A stretch of DNA of 64,000 bases, taken from Macrotrachela quadricornifera (Eukaryota > Rotifera > Eurotatoria > Philodinida > Philodinidae). Position 1 is the first letter of the stretch. Every line of letters starts with the position of its first letter. Positions 24,556 through 34,340 of this stretch are shown piece by piece. The notes beneath the pieces are model-generated. The model was given only the letters and a program-made list of their open reading frames with translations, was not told the DNA's origin and did not search any database. Made by a program: the position numbers and the translations under genes. The stretch spans positions 587,582 to 651,581 of the forward strand of contig JAJEKB010021303.1 in the NCBI GenBank assembly GCA_022393335.1, read 5' to 3'.

Positions 24556-24830
24556 GATCTTAAAACATGTTCTATATGATGTTAAATTTTCATGAATTCA
24601 CTAGTATATATATAGCCCACACTGATAAAACAAAACGGTGAATGAGTAGTGGACAAAAAGGTTCTGTAATTTTTTAACGCATCCTTTTCGGTACTTAAAA
24701 CATGCTCTACTTGACGATAATTTTTTATGACTTCGCTCGCATATATATATAGCCCTCACTGGCAAAACAAAACGGTGAATGAGTAGCGAACGAAAAGGTT
24801 CTGTAATTTTTTAACGCATCCTTAACAGTA
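24556..24830 (+). repeat. Two direct copies of a 140-bp unit
   Basis: Units at about 24556-24695 and 24696-24830 share CAAAACGGTGAATGAGTAG and GGTTCTGTAATTTTTTAACG, with a TATATATATAGCC tract in each. It is a local tandem duplication inside the TIR element. Confidence 0.8.
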
Positions 24831-24873
24831 CTATTGTTAAATTTTTGACGGCTACTTCACCGGATCATTAGTT

Positions 24874-24950
24874 ACTTTTCGAGGACAATCTGAGCGTACC
24901 GTTAATAACTTTTCGAGGACAATCTGAGCGTACCGTTAATAACTTTTCGA
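24874..24950 (+). repeat. 34-bp tandem repeat
   Basis: Two full copies, at 24874 and 24908, and the start of a third at 24942. The unit begins ACTTTTCGAGGACAATCTGA and ends GTTAATA. Copies 1 and 2 appear identical, implying recent duplication. Confidence 0.85.
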
Positions 24951-25129
24951 CGGTTATCTCAGGAGTAGTACGTGCAGCTTTTTGAGACCTATCAAAGAGT
25001 GTACCTCATAACTACTTCCGACTATTTCGTTGCAGTATCTGTAATTTTTAAGATCTATGTTTTAGTGCTGTCTCAACCTTCCTATGAATCATCTAAACAT
25101 ACTTCATTCAAGACTTAATTGGATTAGTA

Positions 25130-26550
25130 CACTGCGAAAAAATAGGTGTTCTACTAAACCTTGAAGTTTTGGCACTGTTTTACAAAATGATTTTAATTTG
25201 CGTGGTACAAAAATCGTTTCGTAATTTTCATACAGAATCTCACCGTCACCTCGAAAATTGAAAAGAGTTTCACAGTTTTATTACGAAACCCTCTAGAAGT
25301 TTCGTGCATCGTGTACTAAACTTCAGTAGATTCGCATGTTTTGTACTAAACCGTTGACAGTTTCGTAACAGCATCTAAAAGTTTCGTATAAGTTCCACGA
25401 AGCCATCCATAATTTCGTGAGTGCTCTAGTAGTTCCGGATACATTGTACGAAACGAAGCATGGTTTCGTAACAGACGTACCAAAACATTACATCATTTAC
25501 GAAACTATGAACAGTTTCGTCCCATATATGCTGAACCAATTGATGTTTTGCAAAACCACTTATAGTTTTGTGGAACGACTAAAAGTTCCGTATTTCTTTT
25601 ACAAATCTATCGAAAGTTTCATAAAATATCAAAAGGTTCAGCATACATTGTACGAAGCTGTTCATAGTTTCGTAATTAATGTAATGGTTCGGTATACCTT
25701 TGACGAAGCCATGAATAGCTCCGTAAGGATTGCAAAGGTTCCGCGCATATTTTAAGAAACCATTAATAGTTTCGAAAGCCATGTAGTAGTTTAGTATATC
25801 TTATACGAAACTAATAACAGTTTCATCAGTCATCTGAAGGTTCCATGTGCATGTTACGAAACCATGAGGCGTTTCGTACTGCATCTAAAGATTCCGTATA
25901 TGTTCCACGAAGCATTCATAATTTCGTAAGTGTTCTAATAGTTCCTGATACATTGTACGAAACTAGCTATGGTTTCGTAACAGGTATACCGAACCATTAC
26001 ATCATTTACGAAACCATGAACAGCTTCGTACAATGTATGCTGAACCTTTCGATATTTTACGAAGCTTTCGATAGATTCGTATAAGAAATACGGAACTTTT
26101 AGGCGTGCTACAAAACTATCAGTGGTTTCGTAAAACATCAATTGGTTCACTATACATGGGACGAAACTGTTCATAGTTTCGTTAATGATGTAATGGTTTG
26201 GCATGTCTGTTACGAAATCATGCTTCGTTTCGTACAATGTATCCGGAACTATTAGAGCACTCATGAAGTTATGGATGGCTTCGTGGAACTTATACGAAAC
26301 TTTTAGATGCTGTTACGGAACCGTCAACGGTTTTGTACAAAACATGCGAATCTACTGAAGTTCAGTACACGATGCATGAAACTTCCAGAGCGTTTCGTAG
26401 TAAAACTTCAGAACTTTCTTCAGTTTTCGGAACTTAAAAAGGTTTTGTATGGGAATTACGAAACGTTTTCATGCTACGGAACTTGAAATCGTTTCGTAAA
26501 ACAGTGTTAAACCTTCAAAGTTCGGTAGAACACCAAGTTTTTTTAGAGTG
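25130..26550. repeat. 1.42-kb palindrome of 51-bp degenerate units
   Basis: Arms of about 625 bp (25130-25755 and 25925-26550) are reverse complements, so both strands show the same ~110-codon open frame (25417-25755 plus, 26264-25935 minus). Within an arm, units containing GTTTCGTA / TACGAAAC recur every 51 bp, which is 17 codons and keeps frames open. The right half also carries a direct copy of part of the left arm (from about 25870). The ORFs are by-products of repeat structure, not genes. Confidence 0.85.
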
Positions 26551-26562
26551 TAGGGTTCTTAA

Positions 26563-28350
26563 AAAATGTTTTCGTTTTTCATTCAATTGAGTAAACTTCT
26601 TTCATATTCAACTTTTTAATGATTATTAATTAAATGACCCTTTCTGTTCCAAATCTAACAGTTATTTAATTGATAATCAATAACAAATCGAATATGAAAG
26701 AAAATTATTCAATTGAATGAAAAACACCCAAAATTTAAGCATTTACATATCTGTTTTTTCGGAAATAAATATACTACTGTTACATTGAAACAGAAAGAGT
26801 AGTATATTTATTTCCACCCCAAATTTTTCCCGAAGGGTGTGAAGGTGAGTACTGTCCGTTTGTTCTAACTACTTTTCTGTTAGCATTGAATTAACGTATG
26901 TTTTCTACATTAATTCAATCCAGAGAGATACTGCTCTTGTTGGACAAAAACAACGAAAAGATCTTTTATGTACGTACATGTGTATGTACATTGTCTTACC
27001 ACTGTTGGCTTTTGTGCCTCCAACAATCAGGGGTCTCACTGGTCGCGCGCGCGCACTTGAATATAAATATACATTAATTCATTTTATTTCTTTTCAATTA
27101 AAATTACACAGCAATCAAAATATAATAATCAATAGCTGAAAATCAATAAAATTTATCGGTTCATCCCATTGATTTCATGATATTTCAATATTAAATCGTT
27201 GTATTCGCTTGTTCTCATTATCAACAACAAAGAGGTTACCTTGTCGATCAAATGACAATCCATAGGGATGATTGAGTTGATTTGCTTGTGCTCCTTGACC
27301 ATTTCCACCAACAATAACATTTCCTTGTTGTGCTTCTTTAGGCCAACGTACAATTTGATGATTGACACTATCAGCGACATAAACAGTACCCAATTGATCA
27401 ACTACAACTCCATTAGGATGAGACAATTGTGTCGAACTATTTCCTTGTCCTTTTCCACCAGCAACAACAATACCTTCTTTTGCACCTTCTATCCATTTCA
27501 TCACACGGTGATTCGTCCAGTCAGACACAAATACTGAATGTTCTCGATCGACGAATATGTAAGTGGGTGAATTGAGCTGATCAAGACGATTTCCTTTTTC
27601 ATTTCCACCTGCTACTACTACTCCTTGGGATTCACCCATTCGATATCTTCTTACCTTATCGTAATAATCAGAGACATAGAGAAATCCATTGTCATCCATT
27701 GCCAAACCCAAACAACTGATATTTGAAATAATTATTTCTCCACTTGTTCCATTTTGACGAGGCCATCTAACTACTCTTTTATTCCAGTAATCACAAATAA
27801 TAAGACTATCTTTCTCTTTATCCACGATCACATCTGTTGGTATACTCAATTGATGAGTACCATTTCCTTTTCCATGTCCACCTGCCACTATTTGTCCATT
27901 TGTTTCACCCGATTTCCATGTCACAATACAGTGATTCCAATAATCAGCAACATAAATTGTTTGTTCGTCATCCACATATAAACCTCGAGAGAAAGAGAGC
28001 GTTGGATTTTTTCCTCCTACTGTTTGACCATTCTTGTTCCATTTGGCATTTGGAGGAATATCTCTCAAACTGGCACGAAGTGGTACTAAAAGAAAGAGAA
28101 AATATGATTATCATCAAAAGAAATCTTTCATTTTCTTTAAATTGTGAGAAAAGAAAAACTTCTATGTTATTGTTTTTCACTCTGTTTGACGTGATAGAGA
28201 AGAATAGAGAAATATCTCAGTTGCTGTAAAGAAAAGTCCTATTATAATATATTTTACTGATGCCTATAACAATGATTTCTCAAATATAAAGAAAATATAA
28301 ATTGGAGGGAAGCTTTTTCGTGATTGAAGTAATTTAAAATCCTCGAAGGA
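26563..28350. repeat. Segmental duplication block A (with NHL exon)
   Basis: This aligns in the same orientation with 52772-55290: first a non-coding hairpin region, then the NHL coding exon and the sequence just upstream of it. Block B has about 740 bp of extra sequence (about 53180-53915) between the hairpin part and the gene part. Non-coding identity is roughly nine in ten by eye. The homology stops near 28350, exactly where a large palindrome begins in this copy. Confidence 0.85.
26574..26815. repeat. Nested hairpins at the edge of block A
   Basis: Arms of about 65 bp (about 26574-26637 and 26660-26726) pair around TTCAATTGA and ATTAATTAAAT blocks. A second, perfect 18-bp stem (GGAAATAAATATACTACT and its complement) follows at 26761-26815. 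The same arrangement is conserved in block B at about 52790-53030. Confidence 0.75.
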
Positions 28351-31300
28351 CATACAGCTTGTACGAGCGTAACGCAATGACGTTTTGGCTGCAGTTTACT
28401 AACTTTTCTCAGCGATGAGATTGCTCAGAAGGTTTGTTCTTTCGTTATAAAAGGTACCTCTCCCTTTTGCAAGGTCTCTGAAAATATGAACTCATTTGAG
28501 CGAGCCATTTGAATATTACAGTGAAAATACATGGCGTAACACGATGAAAAAGGGACAAAAAGTTGAGGGGGACATAGTTATTCTTTATTTCTCTGCGAAT
28601 GTGTGCTATATTCAAAGAAGTGTTCTATGTGTTTTGTGGCCAACAGTTTGAGGTATCCAATAGAGAAAAAAAATTTTTGAACAGACTACTTAATTTAAAC
28701 AAAGATCGGTTTGATGAACGTAACGCGATGACGATGACTCTTGTAATAGATTTTTTTCTATGCTTCATTTTGTTATATGTACACCTCTGTGAAGGCAAGG
28801 TATTATTTTTATCTTAACGCTTAGAGTAGGCATATGTTAAATGTTATGTTTATTGATTCCTCTAATACAAGAAAAATCATTAAAAAAATAAACAAGCTTG
28901 ATTAATATGTGTAGCAATGTGCGTGTAAGGTCAGAAAAACTCAAAATTTCAGTTAACATTTATTTCGATGATTTATATATGGTTAGATAGAGCTCACAGA
29001 ACTGTTTAAGAAAATATAGCTTAAAAAATTATTCACTCTTTTATATATGTTAAACCACTAAAAATACTCAAATCATTCTATGCGGAATGGTTTCAGTAAC
29101 AGAATGATCTGAGTATTTTGACTTGTTTAAAGTATACAATAGAGTGAAAAATTTTGTTAAACTACATTTTCTTAGACAGTTTTGTGAGCTCTATCTAACC
29201 ATATATAAAGCATCGGAAAAAAAAATGTAACTGAAACTTTAAGTTTTTCCGACCTCACCGATATATCATAGAAACGACAGAGAATTTTGATTGGTAACTT
29301 TATTTTTTTTACACGCAATACATTTGCTAAACGAATCAGCTATACTCTTATGAGAATTCGTTAGAAATCACTAACAAAATACATTACTCATAGCTTACAG
29401 TAATTTTGAGTAAAAAATCAGCGCCCGAAAGCGTTTTTCGACAAAATGAAGAAATGTAAAAAAAAGTAAAAATCATCATCGCGTTACGCACAATAATTTT
29501 AAAACACAATCTTTATCGAATAAAATTATGTGCATCAGATAGCCCATGAAAAACTAGCTTTATATATATATATTTCTTCTAAAAAAAAGTTGGGATCCAC
29601 AGCTGGAAAAAAACATTACTCATTTTTTCGTAACATGATGATGTTATAAATAGGGTGGGTTCACTTAAACTCGCTACAAAAAAGTACGGTACATAGAAAA
29701 GCCCACTGTTGTGGGAAAAGATACATTTATTATCATAATCTTGATTAGCCTTCATCAACTTTGTATATAGCAGACTGTTTCGATAACGGGTTGGATGAAC
29801 TTATGGTGCAAATAGAGGAACTTTCTTTGTCTATTAATGCTCTCTCTTCCATCAATTATAAGACACAATTCAAAGCACTTATTCATGAAACGAAATACGT
29901 TTTCCTACATTTCAGACCACGCTCCACAACATGATAATAATGATTTCTTAAGATCTTGATTTCGAGCTCATGGTCATTGAGGTGACGCGTTACGCGTACA
30001 AGCCGATATACATTGATAGAGTCCCCTTCTACAGTACATTTTGTAGCTCGTCTCTTGTATTATCTATGTCACCATTTAAATCAAATCAGTATTTCTTGAT
30101 GTAAAATGAAAATGAAATAAATGACTTCGCTTAAACTTTTGTCATTTATTGCACGCTATATACTATGCACCAGAATTGTGTGTATGAGATAAAAAAAAAA
30201 ATCCGATATTTTTTTTGTACAAATTCATCAAAAAATTGACAGGATTTATTTAGATTAACTGTTGAATATTTTGTATTCGTGATATACGACTTAGACTATA
30301 TATGTACTAATTATAGTCGATTGGCTTCGCTCAATATAAACATGTGTAGAATATAAACGATGTTAAAATTGGGTAAGACGTATTTTTGATATAGAACAAT
30401 TTCTGTTTTCAACTATATTAAATTATGTGAAATATGAAAATGAAAATATGTTACATACTCCATTTAGTTGGAGTGGTTGTTGCTGGTTGCGTCGTGGTTG
30501 ACGTAGTTGCTGTTGATTGTCTTGTAGTTGACTTAGCCGTTGCTCTTGTCTTTGATTCTTTAGTAAGTAAAAGAAAAGAAAAATATATAATCACTACATC
30601 ATCATTCTATGGTTGATATTGAGCATTTCGAGAACCAATTTGGGACACAATTAATTTTCGAACTCTGTAATAATCGCAAAACTCGAACGAAAATTTCTTC
30701 AGATCCTAGCAGTTCTAAAGAGCATCCGAATCACTTACACATTGATATGCCCATTTAAATAAGATACCACATTACATTTTTTTTTATACAGGTTCAAGTA
30801 TTTTTCGTAGAAATGCTATATTTTTACTAGTTACAGTACACATGCAATCCTAACTTTTTCCTTGTTTAAGCATTATATATAGGTTATCCAGTAAATATTT
30901 AGCCAAAGAAAAATTTGAATATCTCCATTACGTCTCGAGCAAATGGATTCATTTTTTTACCAGGAATTAAGGCATGTTCACACTCCAAATCGATACGGAC
31001 GAGATTAGTGAGAACCTATGATAAGTGTTTTATTTTCTTTTGCTATCTGTGAACAAGTAAAATTTTCTTGTTAGAGTCAAAAGTGATATTTAACAAAGGT
31101 TTTCACTAAACCTTGTCCGTATGGATTTAGAGTGTGAACATATCTCAATTCTTGGTAAAATAAATGAACCCATTTGCTCTAGAGTATGTTTTTCGTTCAG
31201 AATGGAATCAATGAATAGTCCTACAAATGATTCATTTAAAATACAAATAGCTTACAATTTTGATTATCGAATAGTATATCTATCAAAATGTTATTAAGAG

Positions 31301-31871
31301 TCACGCTTGTGATATAACAATAATAGATGCCTGAGAATCATTATTATATACAATAGCAAATGTTTAAATTATCACCAATAGATAGGAATGTACTGAGCCC
31401 GAAGCTCTCGGGCTCGGTCTTCCAGATTTTAGTTTTTTCGATTCGTGTTGCATTGTTCTTTTTATCGTATGTCAATAGTTGAGAAATCTTTCATTTTGAT
31501 GACGGTAGTTTTGTTAAATGTGCTTCATTAAATCCGATTTTCATGAAAAGTGAACGTTTTTTCATTAAATGACTCGAGTAATATATAAAGGTGTTTATAG
31601 AACGCAAAGCGAAGAGCCGACAGACACGAAGGTAGGTCCTTCAATACTCTAGACTGGCCTAGCCAGAGATCGAGACCGAGATTCTCGATTCAGTCTCGGG
31701 TTCGGTACATCCCTACCAATAGAGATTATGTAAGTGAGTAATTTCTAATCATTTCAAAAAAAAATATTTAGAATTTAAACTACCACCTAGAGAGAAAGTT
31801 ATTAATTGTACGATATGCAATAAAAGAGCTGCAATTAAAAATGCAAACTGAAGTGTTAAAAATCCTGCCAT
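27175..31871 (-). CDS. Secreted NHL-repeat beta-propeller protein, three exons
   Basis: Proposed exons: 31871-31787, 30557-30459, 28085-27175, giving 364 residues; all splice phases are 1. Exon 1 encodes a signal peptide (MAGFLTLQ then a hydrophobic core) and exon 2 a 32-codon Thr/Ser-rich linker (STTRQSTATTSTTTQ). Exon 3 holds NHL repeats forming a probable six-bladed propeller, with recurring units such as LYVDDEQTIYVAD, VVAGGNxxGN and QLxxPxG. The product is probably secreted or extracellular; ligand unknown. Intron 1 (1.2 kb) contains a hAT-type MITE and intron 2 (2.4 kb) a large degenerate palindrome. The exon-3 frame is certain. Exons 1-2 rest on splice sites and phase agreement, with a GTGGTA donor for exon 1 that is weaker than the GTATGT of exon 2. 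The exon-3 paralogue is at 54100-55013. Confidence 0.75.
28351..30005. repeat. ~1.65-kb degenerate palindrome in NHL intron 2
   Basis: The inner arms (about 28915-29085 and 29095-29255) match well, sharing TATATATGGTTAGATAGAGCTC. Similarity continues outward with indels: CGTAACGCGATGACGATG at 28719 pairs with its complement near 29470, and CTTGTACGAGCGTAACGC at 28359 pairs with one near 29990. No gene is inside. The left end adjoins the end of duplication block A, so the palindrome probably inserted there after or during duplication. Confidence 0.7.
31383..31715. mobile_element. 333-bp hAT-type MITE with 8-bp target duplication
   Basis: The terminal repeats are TAGGAATGTACTGAGCCCGA on the left and the complement of TAGGGATGTACCGAACCCGA on the right. 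They are flanked by a perfect 8-bp direct repeat CCAATAGA (31375-31382 and 31716-31723). An 8-bp duplication and this TIR style are diagnostic of hAT elements. There is no transposase. It lies in intron 1 of the NHL gene, about 70 bp from the proposed donor of exon 1. Confidence 0.92.
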
Positions 31872-32892
31872 TTTAGAAGGTATTTACAAATAGTTTATTC
31901 ATAATCCTTGTAAAATTATCAAAATTGTATATGTTATTTGCACTCTAAGTAGTCGCAATTCGACTAGATATTCTATTCGTAAACAAATCATATAATACCT
32001 TATCTGTAATTTTCATTCAACTCGTTTTTACTAAAAATTTTTCGTTATCACTTGATATGATTTTAAAAGACCGAAAACAAATTTAAGTATACCTTATGTC
32101 TGATATAAAAAAAGCTCTCGTTGAATGATTATACAATGATTTTGATTGTTGTGATTACCATAACAGGTAGTACCCAAATAAAAATAAGTTATTATCATGG
32201 CGTTTGTACTGTAACTAGTAAAAATATGACATTTCCCCGAAAAATACTTAAAGCAGTATAAAAAAACAGAGAAAGTAATAGAATATTCTCTCTAATTGGT
32301 CACTCTTATGTTCTAAATTATCTAACATTGGCTATCAATTTTGCAGTATTTTCAATCATAGAATAAGGTACTTGCGCAGATTGATAAGCTATAATCATTT
32401 TCTTTGATATATCCTTAATTAGAATTATTGATTGAATTGAAAATTTGGTAATAAATCTCGTAGTCAAATGACATTCAATAAGTTCTAGTGATTGGTAAAA
32501 TGTTTGATGTCTTTTAATACGAAAGGTAATTCTTTATTTCAAATATCCAAGAATTTATGGGAGCTTGTCTGTAAAGAATTCTGAAATAGTGTCATTTACG
32601 AACTACTAGAAGTATATTTTAAATCATTGCGATAGACGTATCAATTTACTTACTCGTCGTGGTTTGATCTGCCAGATGTGGTGCTGTTGTGTTTTCTAAA
32701 AGATAAGGTAATTACTTTTCAGATTGAAATAAAAATGTGTTTGTTAACAACTTACTCAGGAAAGACATTTAAAGAAAGAATAACTAATATTTGCAAAAAA
32801 GTGATCTTAATTTACTAAGAACCAAAATTCTTTCATTCCACTAAATTATCTAATCTCTGTTGATGAAAAAAATTTAGAAATAAATTGCAGAA
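31872..32892. other. Upstream region of NHL gene 1
   Basis: AT-rich sequence containing only the candidate 42-nt exon. No other supported gene. Any promoter for the NHL gene would lie here, but no motif is clear. Confidence 0.4.
32654..32695 (-). other. Candidate 42-nt Thr-rich cassette exon
   Basis: On the minus strand an acceptor (ATCTTTTAG) precedes 42 nt encoding NTTAPHLADQTTT, followed by a strong donor GTAAGT. Entry and exit phases are both 1, identical to the linker exon at 30557-30459. It lies upstream of the proposed signal-peptide exon, so it may belong to an alternative transcript or a decayed tandem NHL gene. Confidence 0.35.
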
Positions 32893-33016
32893 TTCTAACG
32901 AGGGATGTCTCCTAACTGTTTAAAAGCTTTTAGCGTCATCTTTTGATCATAAACACGGCTCAGTAGGACTAAAAAAATTCCAAGAGTATTCATGCTTATG
33001 GTCTTTTCTTGCCGAG
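32893..33016 (+). repeat. Left arm of old inverted repeat split by an 8-kb element
   Basis: This 124-bp arm is the reverse complement of 41387-41510, sharing ACTGTTTAAAAGCTTTTAGC, TTTTGATCATAAA, GGCTCAGT and TTGCCGAG. On this side 113 bp separate it from the TIR element; on the right only about 3 bp do. The arms plus that spacer look like a pre-existing hairpin into which the 8.25-kb element inserted. Confidence 0.8.
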
Positions 33017-33188
33017 AGATGGTCTAAATTGTGTTACGACAGCAGTTATATTTCTCATTATTAAGAAGTTTTTTTTTTTCCTCTACATATTCTTGAGTGT
33101 TCTCTATACAGATAACTCTAGCAATTGACTACACTGTAAAAAAAAACGGTAGAATAATCAATCGTTGCACGGTAGAAACCTCATCAAA

Positions 33189-33232
33189 AACCCTTTCAAA
33201 GGTATATGTTCTGGTCATATACCTTTGAAGGG
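33189..33232. repeat. Short hairpin near the left end of the element
   Basis: CCCTTTCAAAGGTATATG pairs with CATATACCTTTGAAGGG across a 7-base loop, with one bulged base. It marks the inner edge of the left terminus. Confidence 0.75.
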
Positions 33233-33239
33233 ATTATGA

Positions 33240-34340
33240 ACCAAACGGTTTATGACGATAAAGGTATATGAAAACGCAAGGGGTATATAACGCCGATTTA
33301 AGGGTTTATTATTCAACTTTTTCATCAAAAGGGTTTGTTAATTTCTTTTTAACTGAAGATTATTCTACGGTAATGATAAAAGGGGTTATTAGTGTACGTT
33401 TATGGGTAGATTATTCCACACTTCCCATAAAAGGGCTGATTAATATACTTTTATGAGTAGATTATTGCACGATTGCAATAAAATGATTTATTATTCTACA
33501 TTCACGGTAGATTATTCTACGCTCTCAACCAAACGATTGATTATTCTACTTCTAAACGTAGACTGTTCTACGATTGCAATAAAAGGGTATATTATTCTAC
33601 GTTCACCTATAGATTGTCCCATGTTTTCAACCGAAGGGTTTTCTAATCTATCTTTTCGGTATATTACTCTACGTTTAAGGGTAAATTTTTCCACATTCTT
33701 GATAAGAGGGTTTATTATTTTACCTATGAGAGTAGATTCTTATACGCTTTTAATAAAAAGGTTCGTTATTACATGTTTAGGGTAGGTTACCATACGTTTA
33801 AGGGTACATGGTTCCACATTCTTGATAGAAGGGTTTATTATTCTATCTATGAGGGTGGATTGTACTACACATTTAATAAAAGGGTTTGGTGTTTCATGTT
33901 TAAGGATAGATTGTTCCTCATTCTTGATAGAAGGGTTTATTATTTTACCTATAGGGATAGATTACCATGCGTTTAAGGGTAGATTGCGCCACATTCTTAA
34001 TAAAAGGATTTATTACTCTACTTATGAGAGTAGATTCTTGTACGCTTTTAATAAAAGGATTTGTTATTAAACGCTTAGGGGTAGATTACCATATGTTGGA
34101 GGGTAGATTGTTCCACGCTCTTGGTAAAAGGCTTTATTATTCTAGTTATGGAGATAGACTATTCTTCGATCATAAAAAAAGGGTTTATCATTATGGGCTT
34201 AATGGTAGATTATTATACGTTAACCTCAGCATGGTTTGTTATTGTACGATTGAGGGTAGTTTGTTCCATGCTAATGTCAAAACGATGTGTCATTCTATGG
34301 TACTACAGAAAGTTTTTCATTCTTCGAGCAAAGATATAGT
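33240..34340 (+). repeat. 51-bp degenerate tandem array
   Basis: Units with GGGTTTATTATTCTAC and GGGTAGATTRTTCCACATT recur every 51 bp (17 codons), with much divergence between copies. Because the period is a multiple of three, overlapping long open frames appear at 33268-34386; these are repeat by-products. The period equals that of the array in the 25.1-26.55-kb palindrome, although the sequence differs. Confidence 0.75.

Larger units (their letters stand above)
23588..26550. mobile_element. 2.96-kb non-coding TIR element or nested pair
   Basis: The ends are CACTCTAAAAAAA (23588) and TTTTTTTAGAGTG (26550), each next to TA. The interior has no real gene. It contains a 13-bp stem hairpin, a 201-bp palindrome, a 140-bp direct repeat, a 34-bp tandem repeat, and from 25130 a 1.42-kb palindrome with its own CACTGCGAAAAA end next to TA. 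The inner unit may be a separate element that shares the right end. The class is uncertain: TA flanks suggest Tc1/mariner-like mobilisation, while CACT ends recall CACTA-type elements. Confidence 0.7.

Noticed and set aside
25417..26264. Long matching ORFs on both strands that look like a repeat protein (YETMNSFV-like units)
   Set aside because: They mirror one palindrome with a 51-bp unit; no start context, no splice signals and equal openness on both strands show a repeat by-product.
27268..27981. Plus-strand ORFs opposite the NHL exon
   Set aside because: Shadow frames of the coding exon on the minus strand.
29560..29580. TATATATATA tract as promoter element
   Set aside because: Such tracts are common throughout this AT-rich sequence and this one lies in an intronic palindrome.
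30434..30616. Plus-strand Val-rich ORF
   Set aside because: It is the complement of the Thr-rich NHL linker exon on the minus strand.
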